Source: Liolophura sinensis
Taxonomy: Eukaryota; Mollusca; Polyplacophora; Chitonida; Chitonidae
Length of the DNA: 64,000 nt
Assembly (NCBI RefSeq): GCF_032854445.1
Contig: NC_088300.1
Coordinates: forward strand, 34,451,608 to 34,515,607
Reading direction: 5' to 3'
Every line of letters begins with the position of its first letter. Within the stretch, counting starts at the first letter, position 1. The notes beneath the pieces are model-generated. The model was not told where the DNA came from. It did not search any database and saw only the letters and a program-made list of their open reading frames with translations. The translations under genes were made by a program, and so were the position numbers. Below, one piece after another: positions 62,301 to 64,000 of this stretch.

Positions 62301-63071
62301 GGGGAACCCACAACCATCCGCAGGTTGTAGGCAGACCTTCCCATGTATGGCCGGAGAGCAAGTCAGCATGAGCTGGACTTGAACTCACAGTGACCGCATT
62401 GGCGTGAAACACAAAATATCAAGTAAATAAATAAATACACTACTAGTTACCATATTTGTTTCTCGGTCTGAAGAACTTTAATATTATTAAATATTATTAA
62501 ATACTATTAATAATTTGAAATTGCCCTATACCTGTTCATGTATGTGCGGTCCAGTTCCTTGTGTGTACGTGCGTTGGATTGGTCATTTGTTATGTGTGTT
62601 ATCTACAATTTAGATAATAATAACCCTATATCAAAACTATTTATGCACATGAAAATATTATTCCGATTTTGCATAATCTGTCTCTCCTTTTTTAAATATG
62701 GTTGACAAAGACTTTGTACTACCTGTATTTATTATTAAGATATCTTGTTGGCCATTGTGTAGAGCTCCCTGAGTGTTTGTTGCCAGCTTGCTGGGTGTGT
62801 CAGAGTGGCTGTCTTTATACTAACATCGCTGCTATACTATGTCCATGTATGGCTCTGTTGGCTTGGGTACATAGTAACTGGGCTGTGTTTTGTGTTTTAA
62901 CCCAACTCCTGCGCGACAGATGGTAGCATGGGTACAGGGGGACAGAGCTACGACCAGTTCTCCTCAAACGTGGGCGAGAACCGCACCCACGAGGGCTATC
63001 TCTACAAGCGAGGTGCCTTGCTTAAGGGCTGGAAACAGCGCTGGTTTGTTCTGGATGCCATGAAACATCAG
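15720..63071 (+). CDS. Sbf: SBF/MTMR5-MTMR13 orthologue, 37 exons seen, partial at both ends
   Basis: Conceptual splicing of 37 exons gives about 1,840 residues that follow vertebrate SBF1/SBF2 in order: DENN, dDENN, SBF2, PH-GRAM, myotubularin-like phosphatase, then C1 and PH. Family knowledge: SBF proteins are Rab exchange factors (Rab28 for the human proteins, Rab21 for fly Sbf). They are also catalytically dead myotubularins that pair with active MTMR2-type PI3P phosphatases on endosomal membranes; loss of the human genes causes CMT4B neuropathies. The fold expected to be dead is dead here: the P-loop reads [12 protein letters not shown], without the CX5R arginine. The C1 finger before the PH domain matches the invertebrate Sbf arrangement and is absent from human SBF1/2. 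Missing are the N-terminal uDENN part and the end of the PH domain. Exons 22-24 carry single-base frameshifts; all other exon junctions keep phase. Confidence 0.95.
16044..16302 (+). mobile_element. SINE A, near full length
   Basis: A tRNA-derived head has the A box tggctcagtttgttagcg and the B box gagttcaagtcc, separated by an unusually long spacer. A tRNA-unrelated body follows (gctggcttcctctccagccg), then the tail tattcttgagtaaggc and a taaataa run. It lies in the intron between exons 1 and 2, about 90 bp before exon 2. Confidence 0.85.
16312..16341. repeat. (TA)n microsatellite
   Basis: An uninterrupted TA run of about 14 units lies just after the SINE and 50 bp before exon 2. Confidence 0.95.
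16391..16507 (+). CDS. Sbf: Sbf exon 2: DENN domain start
   Basis: The acceptor is tcccccag|GTGG and the donor TTAG|gtaagt. The phase joins exon 1 to give a glycine at the junction. It encodes [17 protein letters not shown] and [10 protein letters not shown], aligning with human SBF1 SLGAGDRQVIQTPL and SVALLFRQLG. This is the first strand/helix of the DENN core, the Rab-exchange module. Confidence 0.96.
17666..17858 (+). mobile_element. MITE-like repeat, family cttcaac, copy 2
   Basis: The left end is tgtaaatcttcaacattttc and the right end gttgaaaaggtttaaggaag, an imperfect terminal inverted repeat. The body shares agcccttttttcagtggaat with copy 4 (56925-57091, reverse) and with copy 1. It is about 193 bp long and non-coding. 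Confidence 0.6.
17860..18482. repeat. 29-bp minisatellite with self-complementary unit, about 20 copies
   Basis: The consensus is gatatcacag, then caggtatatgcatacct. Each unit holds the inverted repeat AGGTAT-ATGC-ATACCT (6-bp stem, 4-nt loop), and many also hold the palindrome GATATC. Copies vary by substitutions and short deletions (for example near 17915 and 18375). Confidence 0.9.
20255..20301. repeat. (TA)n microsatellite
   Basis: A TA run of about 47 bp lies in the intron between exons 2 and 3. Confidence 0.95.
21977..22109 (+). CDS. Sbf: Sbf exon 3: DENN core
   Basis: The acceptor is ctgtttcag|GAAT and the donor TACAG|gtcagt. It encodes [20 protein letters not shown] and [11 protein letters not shown], close to human SBF1 [15 protein letters not shown] and LLALLFPLRY. 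It joins both neighbours in phase. Confidence 0.97.
22595..22703 (+). CDS. Sbf: Sbf exon 4: DENN core
   Basis: The acceptor is tgttttgcag|CTAT and the donor GATCTG|gtgaga. It encodes [20 protein letters not shown] then FIVGIHSSL, the most conserved DENN stretch (human [19 protein letters not shown]). It ends in phase 0. Confidence 0.97.
22704..24690. other. 2-kb intron between exons 4 and 5
   Basis: AT-rich intron DNA with a gtt-repeat near 23261-23278 and a diverged SINE A copy at 24360-24535. No exon is recognised. Confidence 0.8.
24360..24535 (+). mobile_element. SINE A, diverged copy
   Basis: The B-box region (agattaaagtccag) and the tail gaaatattcttgagtacagc with caatcaaataaa are recognisable. 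The middle is strongly diverged, suggesting an old insertion. Confidence 0.55.
24691..24804 (+). CDS. Sbf: Sbf exon 5: DENN core end
   Basis: The acceptor is gtcttcag|CTGG and the donor AATCAG|gtacat; 38 codons, phase 0 to 0. It encodes [20 protein letters not shown], matching human SBF1 VIVADLDGGTVTIPECVHI. Confidence 0.97.
25347..25424 (+). CDS. Sbf: Sbf exon 6: DENN-dDENN linker
   Basis: The acceptor is gtgtttcag|ATAT and the donor GTCAGG|gtaatt; 26 codons, phase 0. It encodes [20 protein letters not shown], aligned with the human stretch around VLDPELELADLAFPPP. Confidence 0.94.
25793..26038 (-). mobile_element. SINE A, 5'-truncated, with target duplication
   Basis: It lies in reverse orientation: aaataaataaat tail, attatggtgg body, B box as gaactcacagtgacc. 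It is flanked by the 11-bp duplication ttgaattgaaa (25782-25792 and 26039-26049). The copy stops before the A box, so it is 5'-truncated at insertion. Confidence 0.85.
26220..26333 (+). CDS. Sbf: Sbf exon 7: dDENN
   Basis: The acceptor is ctgttacag|GATA and the donor CATAAG|gtaata; 38 codons, phase 0. It encodes [19 protein letters not shown] and [12 protein letters not shown], matching human [20 protein letters not shown] and RIHPEPVIRFHK. Confidence 0.97.
26629..26757 (+). CDS. Sbf: Sbf exon 8: dDENN
   Basis: The acceptor is tatgtttcag|GCGA and the donor GATGAG|gtaagc; 43 codons, phase 0. It encodes [14 protein letters not shown] and [20 protein letters not shown], the conserved end of dDENN (human AFLGQRGLVEDDF, FVSERGVPYRPTDLFDE). 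Confidence 0.97.
27003..27368 (-). mobile_element. SINE B, tRNA-derived, with target duplication
   Basis: On the - strand it opens with a tRNA-like head: A box ggatagcacagatggtagag and a B-box-like atccaggatcaatcc. A body of about 290 bp follows, ending in a CACT repeat (cactcactcactcacg). It is flanked by the 11-bp duplication agctggattcg (26992-27002 and 27369-27379). It is distinct in sequence from SINE A and lies between exons 8 and 9. Confidence 0.88.
27574..27672 (+). CDS. Sbf: Sbf exon 9: after dDENN
   Basis: The acceptor is attgtttctaag|GTGT and the donor CAGCAT|gtaggt; 33 codons, phase 0. It encodes [16 protein letters not shown], matching human VLRHVQELAEQLYKNE. Helical linker before the SBF2 domain. 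Confidence 0.93.
28103..28257 (+). CDS. Sbf: Sbf exon 10: SBF2-domain entry
   Basis: The acceptor is ttattttgcag|GAGT. The donor is TCAAA|gttagt, chosen because it leaves two bases that join exon 11 in frame. It encodes [17 protein letters not shown] and [16 protein letters not shown], comparable with human NPYPAVAMHKVQRPGES and the segment before AERRTTVPSGPP. Confidence 0.93.
28377..28483 (+). mobile_element. SINE A, 3' fragment
   Basis: It retains ...gtgggtttacccagggctcc, caatattcttgagtacggca and a taaataaataaat tail. The tRNA-like head is absent. Confidence 0.75.
28717..28880 (+). mobile_element. SINE A, internally deleted copy
   Basis: Head ggggcctacatggctgtgat, B box ggagttcaagtccag, body gctggcttcctctccagcca and tail gtcaaataaataaatcaa. 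It ends about 30 bp before exon 11, so its tail lies close to that exon's branch-point region. Confidence 0.75.
28913..29078 (+). CDS. Sbf: Sbf exon 11: SBF2 domain
   Basis: The acceptor is tgtccaatcag|ATTA and the donor AGAAAA|gtaagt. It encodes [19 protein letters not shown] and [20 protein letters not shown], very close to human TTVPSGPPMTAILE and [20 protein letters not shown]. It ends in phase 0. Confidence 0.97.
29543..29692 (+). CDS. Sbf: Sbf exon 12: SBF2 domain
   Basis: The acceptor is tgtgttacag|ATTT and the donor CTCCAG|gtaacc; 50 codons, phase 0. It encodes [20 protein letters not shown] and [16 protein letters not shown], matching human [20 protein letters not shown] and HQQFDFVVRMMNCCLQ. 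Confidence 0.97.
30060..30128 (+). CDS. Sbf: Sbf exon 13: SBF2 domain
   Basis: The acceptor is tttttggcag|AATG and the donor TGTAGG|gtaagt; 23 codons, phase 0. It encodes [18 protein letters not shown], matching human DEHGIAAALLPLVTAFCRK. Confidence 0.95.
30222..30428 (+). mobile_element. SINE A, head-truncated copy
   Basis: B box tgagttcaaatcaagc, body gctggcttcctttccagcca, tail gaaatattcttgagtcc and taaataaatcaaat. It lies in the short intron between exons 13 and 14, upstream of the decoy acceptor. Confidence 0.8.
30474..30682 (+). pseudogene. Duplicated 3' splice site and partial exon 14 (decoy)
   Basis: A 144-bp unit (30474-30617) is followed by a 143-bp near-copy (30618-30760). Each holds the branch/polypyrimidine region, an intact accttacag acceptor (ends 30539 and 30682) and the start of exon 14. 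The first copy encodes [20 protein letters not shown]. Splicing to it runs through the second unit and meets TGA at 30699-30701 after 53 codons. No GT donor with usable context follows it, so it is a decoy or NMD exon and not a cassette. Confidence 0.85.
30683..30880 (+). CDS. Sbf: Sbf exon 14: end of SBF2 domain and linker
   Basis: The acceptor is accttacag|AAAC (second of the duplicated pair) and the donor AGAGAA|gtaagt; 66 codons, phase 0. It encodes [20 protein letters not shown] and [20 protein letters not shown], matching human LSPGVTQFAYSCVQEHVVW and FWEAMFYGDVQTHIRALYL, then a Ser/Arg-rich linker. Only this copy reaches a usable donor in frame. Confidence 0.95.
32970..33014 (+). CDS. 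Possible 45-nt cassette exon of Sbf
   Basis: It lies between cctcgatag and AAAG|gtactt, has 15 stop-free codons in phase 0, and reads [15 protein letters not shown]. It falls where SBF proteins vary in length, between SBF2 and the linker. The polypyrimidine tract is moderate. There is no homology to confirm it, so this is inference from phase and splice sites. Confidence 0.35.
33168..34270. repeat. 79/80-bp minisatellite with nested 27-bp subunits
   Basis: About ten units start near 33246, 33326, 33405, 33485, 33564, 33644, 33724, 33803 and 33883. Each is three diverged blocks of about 27 bp of the form tgtcaagc..ctaatctgacaagcaa. Two variants (cttgtgagccat and cttgataagcaat) partly alternate, giving a near-159-bp higher-order period. 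The region after 33963 decays into single 27-bp blocks. Confidence 0.9.
35345..35363. repeat. (CAA)n microsatellite
   Basis: About six caa units lie in the intron between exons 14 and 15. Confidence 0.9.
36826..36864 (+). CDS. Possible 39-nt cassette exon of Sbf
   Basis: A pyrimidine-rich acceptor (cacgctgttttgtag) and a strong donor (AAAG|gtatgt) bound 13 stop-free codons in phase 0 reading [13 protein letters not shown]. The location and phase fit an optional linker exon. Protein similarity cannot be judged at this length. Confidence 0.4.
37235..37590. repeat. Diverged tandem repeat, about 50-60 bp unit
   Basis: Seven or so loose copies of ttcat.ttgg.tcataaaggt followed by gtgcaacagcctta occur in a row. 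Spacing varies and identity is low, so this is an old minisatellite. Confidence 0.65.
38301..38426 (+). CDS. Sbf: Sbf exon 15: Ser-rich linker
   Basis: The acceptor is tggttttgcag|AGTA and the donor GAACAG|gtgaga; 42 codons, phase 0. It encodes [17 protein letters not shown] and ends [11 protein letters not shown]. The last residues match human SALDVASEQ, fixing the frame. Confidence 0.9.
38632..38828 (+). CDS. Sbf: Sbf exon 16: linker before GRAM
   Basis: The acceptor is ttttttctcag|TTAC and the donor GCCAG|gtttgt. It encodes [35 protein letters not shown] and RVPLDASK. The human counterparts are LWPTLSREKQQELV and [20 protein letters not shown]. Confidence 0.97.
39312..39478 (+). CDS. Sbf: Sbf exon 17: acidic linker and helix
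   Basis: The acceptor is tgttgttgcag|CATT and the donor CCCAG|gtatgg. It encodes [18 protein letters not shown] and [20 protein letters not shown], matching human YDTESGFEDAET and [20 protein letters not shown]. Confidence 0.97.
39780..39853 (+). CDS. Sbf: Sbf exon 18: GRAM lead-in
   Basis: The acceptor is acttttcag|GTGT and the donor CAAAAG|gtgagt. It encodes [20 protein letters not shown] then PIQK; the human version reads [21 protein letters not shown]. It ends in phase 0. Confidence 0.97.
39892..40081 (+). mobile_element. SINE A with internal deletion and 13-bp target duplication
   Basis: The intact head has A box tgactcagttggttagcg and B box gagttcatgtccag. The body after gatggttgtgggtt is deleted straight to atggcgtaaaacaccaatc, followed by a poly-A tail. 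It is flanked by acattgcaaagtg (39879-39891 and 40082-40094). The clean duplication suggests a recent insertion. Confidence 0.9.
40588..40846 (+). mobile_element. SINE A, near full length
   Basis: Head ggctcagttggttagtgcgc with the A-B spacer partly deleted, B box gagttcaagtccag, full body, and tail cttgagtacggcataaaac with taaataaataaat. It lies about 115 bp upstream of exon 19. Confidence 0.88.
40962..41157 (+). CDS. Sbf: Sbf exon 19: PH-GRAM domain
   Basis: The acceptor is atatttttcag|CCTA and the donor CTTTGG|gtatga. It encodes [40 protein letters not shown] and FKGTPCDPL. This is the PH-GRAM lipid-binding domain of myotubularins (human [37 protein letters not shown]). Confidence 0.98.
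41508..41641 (+). CDS. Sbf: Sbf exon 20: PH-GRAM domain
   Basis: The acceptor is ctccccacag|CCTG and the donor TTCCAG|gtaatt. It encodes [19 protein letters not shown] and [13 protein letters not shown], matching human [20 protein letters not shown] and LQDGLQLRSCTFQ. Phase 0 at its end. Confidence 0.97.
42130..42305 (+). CDS. Sbf: Sbf exon 21: PH-GRAM end; donor abuts a minisatellite
   Basis: The acceptor is cattgtttcag|TTGA and the donor CTCAA|gtaaga. It encodes [20 protein letters not shown] and [13 protein letters not shown] (human [20 protein letters not shown]). Its donor is also the first base pair of the 62/63-bp array at 42306, and unspliced reading gives TAA at 42307-42309 at once. 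Confidence 0.96.
42306..43310 (+). repeat. 62/63-bp minisatellite repeating the exon 21 splice donor
   Basis: Sixteen units start at the donor itself (42306) and then at 42368, 42430, 42492, 42554, 42617, 42680, 42743, 42806, 42869, 42931, 42994, 43056, 43118, 43180 and 43243; a decayed one begins at 43305. Each unit opens gtaagacttcagccactc or gtaggacttcagccactc and closes ttatgaccttaaatcttga. Ten units keep gtaaga and six have gtagga. The 62/63-bp difference is cattcgtcagg versus catatcatcagg. Confidence 0.95.
43468..43651 (+). CDS. Sbf: Sbf exon 22: basic/acidic linker, with a frameshift
   Basis: The acceptor is tttcttccag|ACAA and the donor TCTCAA|gtaagt. The first half reads [20 protein letters not shown] (human TLSRNLVKNAKKTIGRQ) and runs into TGA at the C5 run near 43562. 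The second half continues in another frame as [16 protein letters not shown] and [10 protein letters not shown], an acidic tract as in SBF2. One base fewer than the reading frame needs is present in the C run. I do not restore it. Confidence 0.85.
43680..44035 (+). mobile_element. SINE-like element (family C)
   Basis: A B-box-like gtgggttcaaaacctgg occurs near the start. The end (caatttcttgagtgtgact and aagtaaataaatcaaa) resembles the SINE A tail, suggesting mobilisation by the same LINE. The boundaries are approximate. Confidence 0.5.
44158..44345 (+). CDS. Sbf: Sbf exon 23: phosphatase-domain entry, with frameshifts
   Basis: The acceptor is taattgcag|TCAT. It reads [20 protein letters not shown] and MERL in one frame, RYKDYGG in a second and [32 protein letters not shown] in a third. 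Together these match human ACCRDYQRLGLGTLSSS, EPFRISPVNRMYAICRS. Two single bases appear missing near 44231 and 44248. The donor AGAAG|tataaa lacks a G for the expected phase. Either consensus errors or real damage. Confidence 0.8.
44888..44969 (+). CDS. Sbf: Sbf exon 24: phosphatase domain, one extra base
   Basis: The acceptor is tgtctttag|CTAC and the donor TGCAG|gttggt. It reads [10 protein letters not shown] (human YPGLLIVPQS). After a CCC run near 44927 the frame shifts and continues as [16 protein letters not shown] (human VQDNALQRVSRCYRQN). The exon is 82 nt, where 81 would keep phase with exon 25. Confidence 0.82.
45440..45549 (+). CDS. Sbf: Sbf exon 25: phosphatase domain
   Basis: The acceptor is tgtgtttcag|ATTC. 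The donor is weak, CACAA|gtctgt, chosen because it is the only one that keeps phase with exon 26. It encodes [20 protein letters not shown] and [16 protein letters not shown], matching human [20 protein letters not shown] and LHGKGVVGLFKAQ. Confidence 0.92.
45550..46815. other. 1.3-kb intron with a probable dispersed repeat
   Basis: The segment around 45910-46220 is GC-richer than its surroundings and carries gaaatttgatatgcaggta, ttggaagctcaccattggtt and tgacgtcac. This type of sequence looks like a non-autonomous element. No terminal repeats were resolved and no ORF is recognised. Confidence 0.4.
46816..47055 (+). CDS. Sbf: Sbf exon 26: myotubularin-domain insert loop
   Basis: The acceptor is cttttgaatag|CACC and the donor CTCGCA|gtacgt. 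It encodes [15 protein letters not shown] (human SSLEQEKYLQAVVSS), then a Ser-rich stretch with [34 protein letters not shown]. The tail is a variable loop in this family. Confidence 0.92.
47056..49897. other. Introns around the 21-nt microexon
   Basis: Apart from the microexon at 48348-48368 I see no exon, SINE or strong repeat. There are poly-T/poly-A runs near 47975 and 49410 and a ctccctctctc tract just before the microexon. Confidence 0.7.
48348..48368 (+). CDS. Sbf: Sbf exon 27: 21-nt microexon
   Basis: A long pyrimidine tract (ctctccctctctcttctctacag) precedes TTGCCAGTTTAAGATCTCCAG, followed by gtgact. It adds exactly seven residues (IASLRSPG with the junctions) and keeps the phase shared by exons 26 and 28. 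Inclusion is therefore optional without a frame change. It lies in the variable loop. Confidence 0.65.
49898..50011 (+). CDS. Sbf: Sbf exon 28: insert loop, NAGNAG acceptor
   Basis: The acceptor is a tandem ttccag|cag|AC. Use of the first or second AG changes one alanine only. The donor is GGCTCAT|gtatgt. It encodes [20 protein letters not shown] and [16 protein letters not shown], echoing exon 26 ([18 protein letters not shown]), so the two loop segments look like diverged repeats of one motif. Confidence 0.88.
50012..54805. other. 4.8-kb intron between exons 28 and 29
   Basis: AT-rich intron. A weak SINE C-like fragment lies near 53750-53790 (gagttcaaatctggcatgg). No supported exon: candidate acceptors near 50832 and 51609 give an immediate stop with the incoming phase. 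Confidence 0.75.
54806..54990 (+). CDS. Sbf: Sbf exon 29: loop and return to phosphatase fold
   Basis: The acceptor is gctatttcag|CTTT and the donor ATGAAG|gtacag. It encodes a Ser/Lys-rich segment ([20 protein letters not shown]), then [15 protein letters not shown], matching human RAALYILGDKAQLK. It ends in phase 0. Confidence 0.94.
55086..55293 (+). mobile_element. MITE-like repeat, family cttcaac, copy 3
   Basis: Terminal inverted repeat: left attcttcaaccttttcac, right gtgaaaaggttgaggaat. The interior cataaattgcgctgaaag recalls the core of copies 1 and 2 read in reverse. It is about 208 bp, non-coding, in the intron between exons 29 and 30. Confidence 0.7.
55691..55867 (+). CDS. Sbf: Sbf exon 30: phosphatase domain
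   Basis: The acceptor is ccccttacag|GGTA and the donor CTTCAG|gtagta; 59 codons, phase 0. It encodes [20 protein letters not shown] and DESEWLLQ, matching human [20 protein letters not shown] and EDSEWLIQ. Confidence 0.97.
56217..56321 (+). CDS. Sbf: Sbf exon 31: pseudophosphatase P-loop
   Basis: The acceptor is tttccccacag|ATCC and the donor ACACAG|gtaaac; 35 codons, phase 0. It encodes [20 protein letters not shown] then ITTQ. Active myotubularins have CSDGWDR; here the cysteine and the GWD remain but the catalytic arginine is isoleucine and the spacing is one longer, as in human SBF ([10 protein letters not shown]). Expected to be inactive. Confidence 0.97.
56925..57091 (-). mobile_element. 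MITE-like repeat, family cttcaac, copy 4
   Basis: On the - strand it begins actgtaaatctgttcgacct and continues ctaaagccctttttccagtg, nearly identical to copy 2. The far end (ctaattctacaacgttttca on the + strand) forms the inverted repeat. It ends about 50 bp before exon 32. Confidence 0.6.
57144..57329 (+). CDS. Sbf: Sbf exon 32: phosphatase domain
   Basis: The acceptor is ttactgctgtag|GTGG and the donor CATCAG|gtagga; 62 codons, phase 0. It encodes [32 protein letters not shown] and [16 protein letters not shown], near-identical to human [34 protein letters not shown]. Confidence 0.98.
58186..58485 (+). CDS. Sbf: Sbf exon 33: phosphatase domain
   Basis: The acceptor is tatattttcag|ATTC and the donor GAAATG|gtaagg; 100 codons, phase 0. 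It encodes [59 protein letters not shown] (human [39 protein letters not shown]). A charged stretch ([16 protein letters not shown]) is longer than in human. Confidence 0.98.
58850..59071 (+). CDS. Sbf: Sbf exon 34: end of phosphatase domain
   Basis: The acceptor is ctgtttactag|GTGC and the donor CTTCACG|gtatga; 74 codons, phase 0. It encodes [20 protein letters not shown] and [12 protein letters not shown], matching human [20 protein letters not shown] and GPPYDWELAQG. Confidence 0.97.
59209..59373. repeat. Foldback hairpin, 70-bp arms
   Basis: The left arm (59209-59278) starts gaaataatggcttcattcac. The right arm (59304-59373) is its inverted copy at about 85-90% identity, ending gtgaatgaagccattatttc. 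The loop is 25 nt. It is probably a foldback MITE; the RNA would form a long hairpin. Confidence 0.85.
60341..60407. repeat. Three-copy 24-bp tandem repeat
   Basis: aagtacacatttggcagatg occurs three times in a row with one substitution. Confidence 0.85.
60614..60914 (+). CDS. Sbf: Sbf exon 35: helical linker and first half of C1 domain
   Basis: The acceptor is gaatgtctccag|AAAA and the donor AAGACAG|gtaggg. It encodes [20 protein letters not shown] (human RLETELGQPAERWKDTWD), a basic linker, then [17 protein letters not shown] and [11 protein letters not shown]-x12-C-x2-C is the first half of a C1 zinc finger (His codon 60833-60835). Human SBF1/2 lack this domain; invertebrate Sbf proteins carry it. 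Confidence 0.95.
60915..61748. other. Intron within the C1 domain
   Basis: It contains a partial copy (about 61040-61120) of the repeat at 6270-6400 in the opposite orientation and, next to it, the TTAA-flanked MITE. No exon is seen. Confidence 0.7.
61132..61287. mobile_element. MITE with TTAA target duplication
   Basis: A 156-bp element with inverted ends: left agggatacagaatctgcgct then gattggctg, right ccagccaatcacaagcgatt then ctgaatccct. Both ends abut TTAA (61128-61131 and 61288-61291). A TTAA target is typical of piggyBac and Kolobok transposons. No ORF, so non-autonomous. Confidence 0.75.
61761..61913 (+). CDS. Sbf: Sbf exon 36: second half of C1 domain
   Basis: I chose the acceptor tcacctgtag|GGAT because it gives [15 protein letters not shown] with the canonical spacing of the C1 finger (C-x2-C ... 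H-x2-C-x7-C: VNYVPKNC). An upstream in-frame acceptor, gattacag at 61747-61748, would add VSPV. The donor is CCACAG|gtaacc. A Ser-rich tail follows. Confidence 0.92.
62200..62405 (-). mobile_element. SINE A, 5'-truncated, with 12-bp target duplication
   Basis: Reverse orientation: tttatttatttatttgattg tail, body, and B box as gaactcacagtgacc. It is flanked by gaaacacaaaat (62188-62199 and 62406-62417). It stops before the A box, as does the copy at 25793. Confidence 0.9.
62920..63071 (+). CDS. Sbf: Sbf exon 37: start of C-terminal PH domain
   Basis: The acceptor is ctgcgcgacag|ATGG and the donor CATCAG|gtagtg. It encodes [40 protein letters not shown], matching human SBF2 [20 protein letters not shown] and RWFVLDVTKHQ. 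It ends in phase 0; the rest of the PH domain is beyond 64000. Confidence 0.97.
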
Positions 63072-64000
63072 GTAGTGTATTGCTGACGTCCGTAACCCAA
63101 TCCTCCTGATGTCATGTGTATTTGTCTATGTCATGAGATCTCTTTTAAGAATCAGCCAGGGTTACTCTGATGTTACACTGTACATGTAGGTTGAGGTCAT
63201 CACAACTCAACATTGGCCAAGGTCAGTGCTACTCAACATAGTTCAAGGTCAATACTACTTAACATAGTTCAAGGTCCTATCTTAGTCAACTTACCCTAAA
63301 TGGCGTAAAAATTTGACCATAAAAGAGGCTTTTTGGTAGCCAATAAATGCGAAAAGATATTATTTCTAGTGCTAAAATTTACACTTTCCCAGTTGAATAT
63401 TATCCTACCTTCTAAATACCTTTCAAATCACTTTTCTAAAATCAGTAAAACTCTCAGAACTGGGAAAATGAACAACTTAATCATGGACGAAATTTGTGGT
63501 CATTAAGGGGATGTCAAAATCATATCTACTCAATGATGGCCAAGCTCATGACTATTTAAAATTGGTCAAGGTTATAGCTGCTTAAAATATATCTAGGTCA
63601 CAGTGACCCTTTGTTATTATTTCAGTAAAAGTGATTTAAATTCCTCGATAAAATGGGGAAAGGCCTTCATTCTTTATTTAAATTTTCGAACCTGTCTGTG
63701 AAGTACAGTTTACACACAGATGCGGTCAATACTGTAAATTGTTACAAGTTATCAATCAAGCTGTTACAGTAATCAATTACAATAAATACTGAAACAGTGA
63801 ATGTGACATTCTGATGTCATATGTGTATTGACTTACAACTGTTGTTGTAATTGTGAGTTTTGTAAATGGCCCTAGGATGTAGAGAATGTGTATTAGGTTG
63901 GTTCTGTTTTGGCATGATGTTGAAGCATGTGTGCTAGAGGTTATGGTACTAGAACCCTGAACTTTCAGGGGAAATCTTGTGTTTTCAGTTTGGAAAAAAA
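63072..64000. other. Intron after exon 37, to window end
   Basis: Loose copies, about 30 bp each, of caaggtca..actactcaacatag lie at 63193-63285 and again at 63517-63605. The AT-rich stretch between them looks like an insertion. No further exon is seen before 64000. Confidence 0.65.

Larger units (their letters stand above)
27673..62919. other. Remaining short introns with nothing noted
   Basis: Introns of 300-1000 bp at 27673-28102, 29079-29542, 29693-30059, 38829-39311, 41158-41507, 41642-42129, 44346-44887, 44970-45439, 54991-55085, 55868-56216, 57330-58185, 58486-58849 and 61914-62187 hold no exon or clear repeat beyond AT-rich sequence and short runs such as the taaataaata run near 57690. 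Confidence 0.6.

Overview
The window is animal nuclear DNA: AT-rich, long introns with GT...AG boundaries, tRNA-derived SINEs, miniature inverted-repeat elements, several minisatellites and one dominant split gene. Frequent TACATGTA-type palindromes and two tRNA-derived SINE families resembling those of lophotrochozoans suggest a mollusc or close relative. That assignment is an inference; no marker gene fixes the species.

One gene is supported, on the + strand. It is an SBF/MTMR5-MTMR13 orthologue (SET-binding factor, a myotubularin pseudophosphatase with a DENN module). I place 37 exons between 15720 and 63071. Splice phases agree at every junction apart from a cluster of single-base indels at 43468-44969. 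In order they encode the end of uDENN and the DENN core (15720-24804), dDENN (26220-27672), the SBF2 domain (28103-30880), a linker (38301-39478), PH-GRAM (39780-42305), a basic/acidic linker (43468-44345), the inactive myotubularin phosphatase domain with its insert loop (44888-59071), a short helical stretch with a C1 zinc finger (60614-61913), and the start of a C-terminal PH domain (62920-63071). About 1,840 residues are visible. The first 150-odd residues (uDENN) and the end of the PH domain are not seen and probably lie outside the window.

Layout: 1-15719 is non-coding DNA upstream of the first recognised exon, probably 5' intron. It holds an 84-bp minisatellite, a LINE endonuclease fossil, a TA-flanked MITE and a large palindrome. 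From 15720 to 30880 is the DENN/SBF2 half, with SINEs and a 29-bp palindromic array in its introns. A 7.4-kb intron (30881-38300) carries an 80-bp higher-order minisatellite and two possible microexons. From 38301 to 63071 is the GRAM, phosphatase, C1 and PH half. The rest is intron.

The points most worth checking are: a 62/63-bp minisatellite that begins at a 5' splice site and repeats that donor about 16 times; a 143-bp tandem duplication that copies a 3' splice site and half an exon, giving a decoy exon; a run of homopolymer frameshifts just after the donor array; two in-frame acceptors 12 nt apart inside the C1 zinc finger; and several foldback/TIR elements with recognisable target-site duplications.
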